From Clytia hemisphaerica (lineage: Eukaryota; Cnidaria; Hydrozoa; Leptothecata; Clytiidae), in the NCBI GenBank assembly GCA_902728285.1, contig CACVBU010001197.1, forward strand, positions 2,009,743-2,073,742: 64,000 nt of DNA, written 5' to 3'. Positions 1 through 10,700 of this stretch are shown piece after piece; position 1 is the stretch's first letter; the number at the start of each line of letters is the position of its first letter. The notes beneath the pieces were generated by a model. The model worked only from the letters and a program-made list of their open reading frames with translations, was not told the DNA's origin and did not search any database. The translations under genes were made by a program, and so were the position numbers.

Positions 1-396
1 TGCAATCAAAATTCAATTTCCAATTTTTTAACTCGAAAATTGAAAATTGAATATTGCCATCGAAATTCAATTTTTTGACCAAAAATGTCGTCAAAAATTG
101 AATGAACGAAACATGCACACACGATTCTCCCTTTGGTAAAAGATTTCTTTCAAAGTTGAAAAAACATTTTTTCAAAAGAGCATTAAGCGTCACGCATTGT
201 ATATAATATGTTTTAAAGTCTTTAGAAATGGGTGTTTGAGACAAGAAACGAGGGTATTTTTAACTACTTCCTTTTTCTAGACTTTACCACTTGATACAAT
301 CGAAAACTTCCTACTGATACTGAAAATTCCTGTCATCCACCCCCTATACCGTATTTTTTATGGAAGAGCCCATTTAGCTAGAATGAAGAAATTTAC

Positions 397-576
397 CTCG
401 GTTACAAACTCTTTGTCACCATCAATTGAAAGTGCTCTTGTGCCCTTCTTTCTCAAATTACAGCACTGATCTGTCATCAAACTCTTTAGAGGTGATATAA
501 CTAACACTACTTTTGAAGTTCTGAGAAGAACTGTCTCTCTAGTTCCATGTTGGTGCTGTTGACCATCATCATTATT
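397..576 (-). CDS. Internal exon of a RecQ-like ATP-dependent DNA helicase (partial gene)
   Basis: On the minus strand an exon of exactly 60 codons is open from an acceptor (TATCAG just above 576) to a donor (GAG|GTAAAT at 397), phase 0 at both ends. It encodes VVLVISPLKSLMTDQ followed by a charged stretch and RALSI. The SPLxSLMxDQ string is the helicase motif Ia region of RecQ-family superfamily 2 helicases (known family knowledge). The Walker A exon should lie at higher coordinates and the DEAH exon at lower coordinates; I found neither within 1-396 or 577-1100. The piece may therefore be an isolated exon, a gene running off the left edge, or a remnant. RecQ-like genes are often amplified in cnidarian genomes, so a single-copy orthologue cannot be assumed. 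Confidence 0.72.
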
Positions 577-2640
577 CTGATAAAAAAAAAGGAAGGGATA
601 AAAAAATCAACGACTTCCCACTTTCAGTTAGCCTGGATATCCAAGCTCAACATTTTAGAAAAAATAAGTTTTACCTCAGCCAGACAAAGTTCTGAAATTT
701 AGAGCTTGGTTCACCTAGGAATCAGGTGGACCCCAGTTGACAGATTTTCCTGCATGAACCCCATGGCCGCAAATAAATATATGCACATAATGACATGCAT
801 AATTTCAAGATGGTACCCCAGCATTGATAAATAAATCAATTTAGAATGGCAGCCTTGACCATAAAATATAGACAGTGTGGTGGAAAGTCTGTTGGACAGA
901 AAGTGCAAAGTGAATTTTGGGGAGACAAAAAATTATCAAAACAAAACTTCCAACACAAAACAGCACTACAAAACTGGCAAACAGAAAAGGAAGAATTGAA
1001 GCAAAATAAAGAATTATACCTTTAGTTCTTTGCACGATGCAACCAAGCCATTAAGAAGATTTAAACAAGATAATCTAAGCAAGTATGAAAAGAAAACAAC
1101 CAGAACATCTAAAAATTCCCATGTTTTGATCTTCCCACTTCTTCCATACCAGTATTGTTATTTTTATTTGGATGCGTGGTCAAACACCCAGGGGAGATAA
1201 TTAGGCATTCTATTGTTATTTGCTTCGAAGAAGAAAAACCACGGAGATTTGCAAAGCAGCATACGCGCCTTATCTGATATTCCGATGGCGTATTGGCGGC
1301 CGCCCACGCTAAAGCTCTAAAGGAGCGGGCCAGTATACCATCGGAGACCTATAGTAGTCATCGTTTGATGTACCGCATCACAGTCGTGTCTAGCTGTCCT
1401 TACACTTTCTGCCTGACTATCGGTTGCACCCGACTGAATTTAGCATGAAAATCTCTGCTGCCTGAGAAGTCCTGAGAAACATTCAAACCTTCGATTTTTG
1501 GCTGTTTTTGGTTTATTTTGGTGGATTTATTGAAACTTGACAGTTTCATTACTTTTTCAGTATTATATTTAGTACTTATTTAGTACCTAGTGTAATTTCT
1601 TAGTAAGTGCACCAAGTTAAAAATGCTTGACATTGATTATTATCTTTTGTTATTTATTTGTTTTTGGTGGTTGACTGGTTATATCAATTGTAAAAGGGGT
1701 TACGCACGATACGAAAATCTCGTGTTCGCAAGCGAAAGGTTTTTTAAACGCCCTAAAATGTTTGCGGAGATATAAATATTTGGTAGGAGGCAAAAATATG
1801 GGGTTTGTACATTTACGAAGTAACGGGACGAACTCTTTTTAATATACGGGATTTGACGAAAAAGTGACGGGAAAACGGTTTTCAAAATTAAACGGTGACG
1901 ACGATTAACCTTATTTGTTGTTTGTATTCCGGTATTTGAACATCTAAAAACCTGTGTGACGATGATATAATTTCCAGGATTAGAGGATTCAGCAAATATT
2001 ATGACGGGAAAACGGTATTTCAAAAGTTACAATCCCCATCACGATATCAACTTAGTGGTCGAAATAAAAAGGTTACCATTTAGATGTTGGGTGGTGAAAA
2101 TAAAAGTCAATATGATAACTTTAATGTTAGACGTCATATCTGAAAGATTTGTCCATAATAAATAATTCTGAAATTTTATCTATATACAAAAAATGTACAT
2201 ATTACTTTAATTACTCTTTTGAAATTTGATACTGTATATGGTAAAATTTTTCAATAACATTATTTTGACAAGTTGGCTTAATAAAAATTAATAATGTTAA
2301 TGTAAAATTGGCATTCAATTGAAAGAGTACTATGAGGTACAGGAGGTAGCACGGGTGATAGACTCAATACAAATACGTAGCAAATACGTCTGCTTATTTC
2401 GAACATAATATATCTTCATATAGATCAGTAGGCTAACGAAAGATAGTATTGTAAAGTAAATTTGAAAGATCAATAGTATAATATTTATAATTTCTAAAAC
2501 TGTAAAATGATCATGACTACATATATCTATACTTAATCTATCGTAAATCGGACGAAGGATCGAGACAAAAATACCATTAGATGCTAGAAATTTCCCTAAC
2601 TATACTTAATCAGTTTAATTTTCAATTGAGGAGTAACTTT
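577..2640. other. Non-coding stretch with dispersed repeat fragments
   Basis: No supported gene. Short ORFs on the minus strand (711-1035) lack splice context and family signal. Around 1255-1345 lies a fragment of the dispersed repeat also present at 34310-34430 and 38190-38290 (shared string GGCGGCCGCC near an inverted GCTCTAAAGGAG). A MITE-like fragment lies at 1797-2028 (own entry). The remainder is AT-rich sequence without visible structure. Confidence 0.6.
1797..2028. repeat. Dispersed MITE-like repeat, ACGGGAAAACGG family (copy 1)
   Basis: The stretch shares TATGGGGTTTGTAC, GGGATTTGACGAAAAA and GACGGGAAAACGGTATTTC in the same order with 45248-45492, and more weakly with 58722-58880 and 60592-60686. 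It has no ORF. Ends are not resolved in this copy; the 45 kb copy ends in a C-run. Confidence 0.55.
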
Positions 2641-2935
2641 TGACCAACAACAACAACAACAACAAAAACAAAGAAAATTTTTTTGGTTTACATCAAAGGA
2701 GGGAAACAGTCATCATCTGCTTCAAAGGAATGAAGAGAGGAAGATGATGAAGTTAGACAAAGGGGTCCACAGAGGTGGGCAAAAAATAGGGTGGCAGATG
2801 ACTAATATGTAATTCGAAGGCAAAGAAGAAGGCAAATCATCATCACCCAACATCAATGCTAAAGTTTGGGAATTGGTGTGCTAGTGGTATGCTATCTTAT
2901 GATGCACCAAAGAAAAGAAGAGGCCGCAAAAATAA
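2641..2935 (+). pseudogene. Inverted, decayed copy of exons of the coiled-coil gene at 3112-4374
   Basis: The plus strand here matches the minus strand of 3112-3600: an AAC-repeat (poly-Asn), the CAGTCATCA...CTtCAAAGG segment, GTCCACAGAGG, then a block of about 37 codons (from near 2818) reading A-K-K-K-A-N-H-H-H-P-T and then F-G-N-W-C-A. Against the opposite copy, most differences in that block fall at third codon positions, so both copies were once protein coding. The segment between GTCCACAGAGG and the block has shifted frame and contains stops. The pair forms an imperfect palindrome centred near 3000-3020; an AGGTAAATTGACATA inverted pair (about 2961 and 3110) sits at its core. Confidence 0.55.
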
Positions 2936-3111
2936 AAATAAATATTATGATATAAATAATAGGTAAATTGACATAGACAAAAGGTAATTTACCTCTACAC
3001 TATAGTTAAATTGTTTGATAAGATATGATGAACTTTTCATCTTCTAATACAACATTTATATAATATATTATAGTGTAGGTAGTAAGATACGTTTTGTTTA
3101 TGTCAATTTAC

Positions 3112-4374
3112 CTGGAACTTTTTCTTTTGCGGTCTCTTCTGCTGCTGCTCCTTGGCACATCAAAAAACAAGCCACCACAGGCACACCAATTGCCAAACTC
3201 GAGCATTGTTGTTGGATGGCGATGATTTGCCTTCTTCTTCGCCTTGGCATAGCGCTGAAATGCACGTGCTATTGAGAAAAAAATTATATATTGTAATTGT
3301 GATTGTCAACTCAATGCAGCCCTATATGTATTTGCATTTTGGTTTCAAAGTCAAAAACAGGGGAGGAGCATGTCAAAAATCACTTTAAGATAATCAATTT
3401 AGATTCATTACAGTAAAAACAAGCTTTTCATTTGAAAATTACGAAATAATAACATACTTTTTGCATTATCTGCCACCCTATTCTCTGCTTGTATGTGATA
3501 ACCCCCTCTGTGGACCCACATACCAAAATGCATCATCTCCCTCTCCTCATCCCTTTGGAGCTGGTGATGACTGCTCCTTGAGTGGTTGTTGTTGTTGTTG
3601 TTGTTGTTGGGTTTCGTGGTCTGATATTCATTGAACCACAATGCTGTAAATTTAAACAAATACTTTTTCATACATAAAAAGTGTTATATTGAACAAAAAC
3701 TTTAGCAACGAAATGTAAAACATAATGTCTACTATCACAATATTATAATTAAATGCTTCATAATTGATATGAAAGAAATAAAGCTGATGATTTTCCTTTT
3801 TAGGCTACAGAAACCTGGAAATGAGATCATACCAAATCCTTCTTCTCTGTCATAGGCAGCAAGACTTAAGTAAAACCAGTTAAATACTTTTCTCATTTGT
3901 TATCCAAAATTATTTATGTGGCAATAGGCAAATTGATACTTACGCATTTGCTCGTTTGCCGCCTCTTCAAGGAGCTGCTCCCTTCTTTTGGCGGCGCGAT
4001 CTCGTTCTCCTTGAAAAAAAAAATTAATATATAAGTTATAATTAATCAAATCGGGGAAAACCTGTTTTCTACCCAACAGACACAACAGCTTTAAAAGTTG
4101 AAAGGAATGGTAAAAACATAAAGGTCTTACAAAAATGGAATCTTGAATTTTTTTCAAAAAATTCTCCAACTGTCTTTGTCTTTTAGGAAAAGAAATAATC
4201 AATGTCTCCCACCTCCACATATATGGAATGAACAAAAAATTTTTTTTAAATTCAAGTCCTTGTGACACTAGAGTTAGCTACAAAGAATAATAATGTGTCA
4301 CAAAAGGAGAACTTACTTTGCATTTGCTGCTGGATGGCTGCTTCAGCAGCTTGCCTTTCCAATTCTTCAGCCAT
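3112..4374 (-). CDS. Small multi-exon gene, Glu/Arg-rich coiled coil plus poly-Asn and a conserved FGNWCA block
   Basis: Exons on the minus strand: 4374-4317 (MAEELERQAAEAAIQQQMQ, start ATG at 4374), 4009-3944 (ERDRAAKRREQLLEEAANEQM), 3643-3524 (eight Asn codons, then HSRSSHHQLQ and an acidic stretch) and probably 3254-3112. The first three join in frame: each donor (GTAAGT, GTAAGT, GTATGT) and acceptor leaves phase 1. The fourth block has a good acceptor (TTTCAG) and donor (CAG|GTAAAT), and its conserved reading frame begins with CGC-TAT-GCC. That frame does not match a phase-1 donor, so an exon or an alternative donor near 3460-3490 is missing from this model. I do not recognise the product. 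The first 40 residues predict a charged helix. A diverged inverted copy lies directly downstream. Confidence 0.5.
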
Positions 4375-4700
4375 GGTTTACCTCACCTCTAACTGATAAT
4401 AATTGAGTTTGATTGTTTAGAAGAACTTTCATTCTTTATATGAAGAACATTTTTAATTATCATATTCGAATATTCGAATTTCCATATAAGGTTAAAGAAC
4501 TTACTAAAAATTGAATCTACTTTTCGAACGTAACGTATGACGTACATCTGACATCAGCTTTTACGCTGATCAGAGTTTCAAGATGAGTAGCCTGATAACA
4601 GATTGCCTGTTTTCTGGCCCAATACGCTGAGCTTTATCTGTTATAGCGGCCGTCCACGCTAAAAATTTCCAGATGAGATGAAGTTTTTATAACATAGTTA

Positions 4701-4911
4701 GACTAGTAAACTAGTCGTTGAAAACAGACCCATATACAAAAAATTCAAGCTCCAAATAAAAAGAATCGGAGAGGTGAGGTTGCGTGTCTTTTCTGAATTT
4801 CAGAATTTCAGTTATTTTCCTTTTCTCCCATGCGCGCTGAATATTTAATTAGTGTTTACATTATTTGATTGACAGTTTTATTATAAGTAATAACCGATTA
4901 GTTTACTAGTC
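4701..4911. mobile_element. Short MITE with GACTAGTAAACT termini and TA target duplication
   Basis: The element starts GACTAGTAAACTAGTCG and ends with the reverse complement AGTTTACTAGTC, about 211 bp apart. TA dinucleotides flank both ends (4699-4700 and 4912-4913), as expected for Tc1/mariner-related MITEs. No coding content. Confidence 0.6.
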
Positions 4912-6715
4912 TATAACATAGTTGGTTATTGAAGTAATAAAAATGACGCGGTCAAAATTCTATAAATTCTAAATTCATGGCAAAAAAGCAAGTGTCAAAA
5001 AAGTGGCAAAGTTTCCCAGGTCTTGGGCCGCTAAATCAGGACCTGGACCCCTTACGGAAAAAAATTTTGCTGGCCGGGACCTCCGAAAAAAGATCCTTAG
5101 AGCAATCAATTTCCTAGTGTTGAGTGATTTTTTGGCTCCTAGGAGACCTACTCTGTACCAGAGTGTATCTCACGATTATCGTAGCGAAGTACATGAATTT
5201 TGGAATTAGCCGTAGAATCGGGTTTGTGTACAGACAATAGGAGACCGAGAAAAGAGGATAACCTCGAACAAATAAACAGCTAAAAAAACTTGCTTGGTTA
5301 TGTTATTTTTCGATTGTTTGTGCGACTGTCGAAACTTTTTGTGTGGATTTTATTTCGTGAATCGTTATTTTCCCAATAAGTACTTTAGGCGTAAAAACTT
5401 TCGTGAGATTGAAAAATCGCAAATTTCACAACTTTTACATTCGCTTATTTCTCAGGAAAAAATATTTATCGCAAACATAAACTTTCGTGAATCGTTGGAT
5501 AAAAGTTAGCAATTTTGAACGAAGATTAGCTAAAAAGTAACGAATATTCCCTGAATCCGACAAAACAATTCTTTAACCTTTAAAATAGAGTAAAAGTTTT
5601 ATATTTATTACGATTTCGAAGTTTCCAAGATTTTCAATTTTTCTAGGAATTTTTCGCAAATTACCCAGTTAAGAATTTTCACAGTTTCAAAGTTTGTACG
5701 CCTAAAGTATTGCTCTAGTGGGGGATTGATAAAAGTGATATTACTTATGCGAACAATCTTTAAGGGTAAAGAAGTTCAAGTATAAGGGACCGAAGAAAGG
5801 TGGTACCACTTAATCGAGCAGATTCAATTTAGATGTTTAGCTCGTCTCCTCAAGAGGCTGACCACGCTGGTAAGAGTATAGTCGGGCAGAGAAATGACTG
5901 GTTAAGACAATTGTTTGTAAAGTCTAGTTATTTGATTCGATGAGGAAATTAGTCCAGACGTGGATACTTTGCTCTTACTTTTCTATAATCTATCGCATAT
6001 TCTTGCTGTAGAATAAATATTTTTTCTTGGGAAAATAATTGGAAATGACTTCAACCGAGTGTTTAATGGATTTTTCAATAAAAGATGAAAGAGATATGTC
6101 ATATTAAAGTATAATTCTCTTAAAGAAGAAGAATATTGTACATTTGTTAGAATATACTATATATTTTAAAATATCATTCGTTTTCCTTCTGGTCTTGTAG
6201 AGAATAGCCGATTGGGACCTGCAAGTAAAAACAGGAAAGGTAAAAAGTAAATATCGCACATATTTAATTTTAGCAAGTAATCAGATTTTGCTTAAAATAC
6301 ACTTTCAAGTTTTGACGAAAATTTACAGGAACTGTTACAAGTTATTCTTGGAAGAATCGCAAAAAAGATTTTTCAAACGCTGATAAGTAAAAATAAATCC
6401 GATTTACTATAAGTAATACCTGTTGTCTCGTGACGGGTGTATGTAGATAATGAAAATAAATAGGTAGAAAATAGGTAATGAAGTTCGGTATCCATCGTCA
6501 AGATTGATCTGCAGAAGTAAAATTAAGATATAAAGTAGATAGCATTGGGTTTTAACCATTTACAACATTTTTTGGAAAGTCCCACATAAGCAATAATAGT
6601 CATTAGAAATACTCAACTTGCTAGTAGATTAAAGCACTCGAAAACGATATAGCTAAATAATAAAGTTGAATTTCAAACTTTTGTGATTAGTTGATCTCCA
6701 GATGCATTCACCAAT
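4912..6715. other. Non-coding stretch downstream of the Helitron
   Basis: Two short plus-strand ORFs (5003-5209, 5294-5509) have no splice or family support. The missing helicase motifs of the neighbouring Helitron were looked for here on the minus strand and not found, nor was a CTRR end with a preceding hairpin. The sequence is AT-rich with no clear repeats. Confidence 0.55.
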
Positions 6716-7732
6716 CTATGAACGAAAAAAAAAAGAAGTTAAAAAGACATCAAAAGAATCAGTGGTGCTGTGAAGAGTTCTTCCATCTGGGATCAAGGTA
6801 GATGCTGCACCAGTTGGAGCAATATTGAGGGCTGATCCATTTCGTCTGAATAAACGCCGAGCAATATAGGTAATAGCGTTTATTGTGAAACTTTTGCCTG
6901 TACCACCAAATCCTTGAACAAGGAGGCGTAACGGTTCTGTTTCTTCTTCACCGATGGCAACATCTAACAGCTTTTCTAGGTTGATTGCGATAATAAGCCT
7001 TTGCTTAGGATTCGCCCATAAAAGATTGACATCTGGAAGGTCGTGGTTGTTAAGATGAGTGTTGATCATGTCTTCTGCCTCATCATATTTGTCTTTTAAC
7101 CATGTTTTGGTATCAGCTGGCCATTCGTTGGAATCGAAACATTCTTTGCCATACAGGTTCCAATCAAAGCCTGGTCCACCATCAAAGAGGTTTGCTTCAC
7201 CAATAATGGCATCGAAATTTACATTATTGTTCAGTCTGATATCTCTCAACAATGCTTCTCCAAGTCGCAGGTCGTTATACACGGAATCTTGAGATGACTG
7301 TTGTGAGTCTTGGGAAAGCTGTATAGATGGTGGTTGACTAAGCTGCACATCCCGATTTTCTTGAATTTCATCTTGATTGACATTCCTATTTCTTCGCCTA
7401 TCCCTTTCTACTTTCTTGTCATAATTTTGTTTTGATAAAGCTACGATTTCTTTTAAGAATTCTGGGCAGTCAGGACTGTCGTTGAGGAAATCAGCGAACG
7501 CATCAGAAAATTGTTCTTCTTCATCTTTCAGATCATCTGGTGTTCGCCACGTGCCTTTAGAGTGGATCATTAACTGACCTTTACAAAATTTTTCAGACAG
7601 TGGCCAAATTTGGTTTGACATCTGTTCCAGTAAACAATGGAACATGGTCACGTCCACATGGAGGTTTACATCTGCATATTTTGGTATTGTCATAAAGAGT
7701 CCGATCAGGATCTTCTTGTCGTCGTGATTCAC
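6716..7732 (-). CDS. Helitron PIF1-like helicase domain, truncated after motif Ia
   Basis: The ORF has 338 codons; the useful part begins near the shared stretch SNQIWPLSEKFCKG. Walker A is G-F-G-G-T-G-K-S (residues 274-281), followed by motif Ia I-A-P-T-G-A-A-S and G-R-T-L-H-S, typical of PIF1-family helicases of Helitrons. Motifs II to VI are missing: the frame turns into FFFRS and stops. The reading frame differs by one from the nuclease ORF upstream; the switch lies near 7610-7640. The first 40 codons of this ORF are the shadow frame of the nuclease ORF and not real protein. Confidence 0.85.
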   Translation of the reverse strand: MNHDDKKILIGLFMTIPKYADVNLHVDVTMFHCLLEQMSNQIWPLSEKFCKGQLMIHSKGTWRTPDDLKDEEEQFSDAFADFLNDSPDCPEFLKEIVALSKQNYDKKVERDRRRNRNVNQDEIQENRDVQLSQPPSIQLSQDSQQSSQDSVYNDLRLGEALLRDIRLNNNVNFDAIIGEANLFDGGPGFDWNLYGKECFDSNEWPADTKTWLKDKYDEAEDMINTHLNNHDLPDVNLLWANPKQRLIIAINLEKLLDVAIGEEETEPLRLLVQGFGGTGKSFTINAITYIARRLFRRNGSALNIAPTGAASTLIPDGRTLHSTTDSFDVFLTSFFFRS

Positions 7733-10700
7733 CTAGAAATTGGTCTAAAGGTGTTTCATTAGTAGCATTTTCGTCATTTTTCGGTCCTTTAGAGTTGAGT
7801 TGACGATAGCCACTCAGGCCAACTCGTTGAATCTTGTTTGTTGAATGATAGAGTTGACCACCAGCGTTGATAAAGTCTGCTGCTGCAGACGGGACATCCA
7901 CTATGCCAACAATCTGCATTAAGAGTCGATGGGTAACATTCTTCACAGTTGTGCCAATTTCTGCAGAATCCAACAACTCTCGATAAATGGTGACAAAATC
8001 CTCTGTGCTGCACGCTCCTTTGCAGCAATAGGAACAAATGTACTTGACCAAATTCAACAGATCCTGATCGATCAATGCCTGGCAGTCACAATTGGCCTGC
8101 CAGGAGATGAGCAAAGTTTTAATGTGATTCAGCATTCGAGGGTGATCACGAGGTCCTTCATATCTTGGATGACCACCAGAAACGATGCGAGGTTCAAAGG
8201 GATGCAGTTCTTTACCAGGTGTTTTCTTTGTTATTGGATCTTCTTTACCAAAATGGGAACGACAATAACGTGTTTTAGATTCCTTCTTCTTCTTTTTCAA
8301 ACAATATCCATTGCAAGAGTGCAGTGCGACCATGTTGGCAAGATCTATGTGGAACTCATTCAAATCATCTTCGTTGGTACATGTTTCGAGAGCAGGTACT
8401 GCTAAAGGATCATAGTCAGGGGGGTCTCTTGTTCCTTCTGGAGGCGCCCATCTGTCTTTATTAGGATTCCATTCAAGATCTTCATTTTCTGTTAAAACCT
8501 CTAAGCCACCAGCAGGATGCAAACTCGTGAACATTGGTGAGAATACCCCATCAGAATTCTTAGATACAGTTTGAAGCCATTCATGTAATTCTCTTGCTCT
8601 TTGTTCTTCTCCACAATCAAGACTCTCTTCTACCTTTTTGGCATGTTTTTCAGAAAAGATAACACCATGAGAATGGATTTGACCACGTCCTTTGGCAAAC
8701 TCGAATCTGAACCAAAAGGAGTTTGTTTGAAGAAGTTTAGAGATTACAGTATTGTAATAATTGATGGTCCTGGCACTGAAGTAGCTTGTTACAATGTGCT
8801 GGTTTTCGAGCACTGTCTGTCTGAAGAACCTTGAATCAGTTGAAAGCCGATCATAATAGTCTTGCTGATTAATGCCGCATGATTGGGCCTTATACCTGGA
8901 CAGTATTAAGGCTAGAGACGTCCAATGGAACTCTGCCATGGAGTTCGTATGGAAGTATGCGGGTAAATCACCAAACTCCTTTCTGCGATAGTGCACAAAT
9001 GCTTCAAGCTCTTTTTTTCTTTCTACCCAGTAAGGGTGGGTATTGACAAGATTACCACCCATCTTTAGGATCTTGAGTGGGACACTCTGATCATTGTTTT
9101 CATTCAGATTTGTTCTGAGTTCGTCAATTGTCAGATGTGCATCATTCAACTGCTGGGCGACCAAAAAGCTTCCTTGGTCAAGTGCCTGTTGCCGCAATTT
9201 CAGGTTATGGAGAAGAAATTTCAGAAATGGATGCTTTGGAACACGATCTTCCCCAACAAAATAAATATGTTGTATCCATTCGTCGAGATGTACAGTTACC
9301 AACTTCTTGCAGGTGATGTCACAACTTCCATTGACAAAGATGTCAGGAGCAACCATGGTAAAAAAACCAGGCGTTTTCAATTCCTTTATTGGAACTTCTC
9401 GAGTTCGATCCCAATCAGCGGATGCAACACCGCCTTGATGTAGAATTTCTTCAGATCCAGTCATTTTTTGTATGATCATCTTGAGCTCCTTATCAGCATC
9501 CTGTGGATCGACAGGACAGGTGATGCCTGACCCAGTAACACTGTCATCTCCCTCGTTGAATGGAATGAAAAATTGATTGGGAGCAGGTCCTTTTTCATCT
9601 TCTGTCATGTCCTCCTGTGTTTCAACAACTTTTAGTCCTGGCAGCTGAGCGGCCTCGTCTGGAAGTTGATTTATTCTATCTTGATGGATGACTGTGTCAG
9701 CATAATATGAATTGGGGAAGTATTGAAAGTATCTTCCATTCAGCTGAACACCCATACAGTTTGGCCCATCATATTTTTGGGTCTCAGGCTGTTCATCTTC
9801 ATAGCCTCCATTTGGATATCCAAAGCAAAGTCCATTCAGTGCTTGCTCAACTTTATGCCTCCTAACACCATATTGCTTACTGGTGATGTTTTGATTTTTC
9901 CTTTTCAAAATGATTACACCAATCTCCTCTGGCAGCAATGGTAGGTGTTTAGCTATCGACATCTTGTTAGGGATGCTGACACTGTGACCTTTACTTGAGA
10001 GCATACCATAACGAAGTAGATGAATATTAGTACATACAGTGATTTTAGCAATCATCAATCTCTCAACCATGGTAAGGTGTTGAAGAAAAGGTGGCGTGGG
10101 AAGAAAATGCATTCCATTGTGACGGATCCTGTCTGAAGATGGCCCCAAATCTTTATCATCAGTTGTAAGGTGTCCAGAAAACTTTGCAGGTTTCTTCAGG
10201 GATGCTTGTTTTTCCTTACCCTTGTTGGAGCTATTGTTCCTCTTGTTTATTCTGTTTGACTCAGAGGTTCTTTTTGTTCGATCCTTTCGACATCGATCAC
10301 AAATGCCAGCTTTGTTAACCTTCCAGACCTTTATTTTGACACGTGCTTGAGCATTGTTATAGGATGGGTTGTATACTGGACGTGTTTCTCTGCATACTAC
10401 ACATGTCGCCACGCCATGATTATTTTCACCCTCCAAAAAGTCAATAACTGATTGACCAACTTCAGGATTTGGGTGAAGAGAGTCAAACACATGGCCATCG
10501 GGCTGGACAGCATCGTTACCAGGTACAGGATTAATATCCACATCCATTGGAATAGGTGGGTTTTGATCCTCTATGATTGGGATATCTGGCTGTAAAGGAT
10601 CCTCTTGTGGATTTTCAATAGGGACGTCAATATTGTCAGCAACATTGTCTTTTCGGCATTGTTGCAAATTTTTCAAGTCACCTAAATCATCTTGCTTCTG

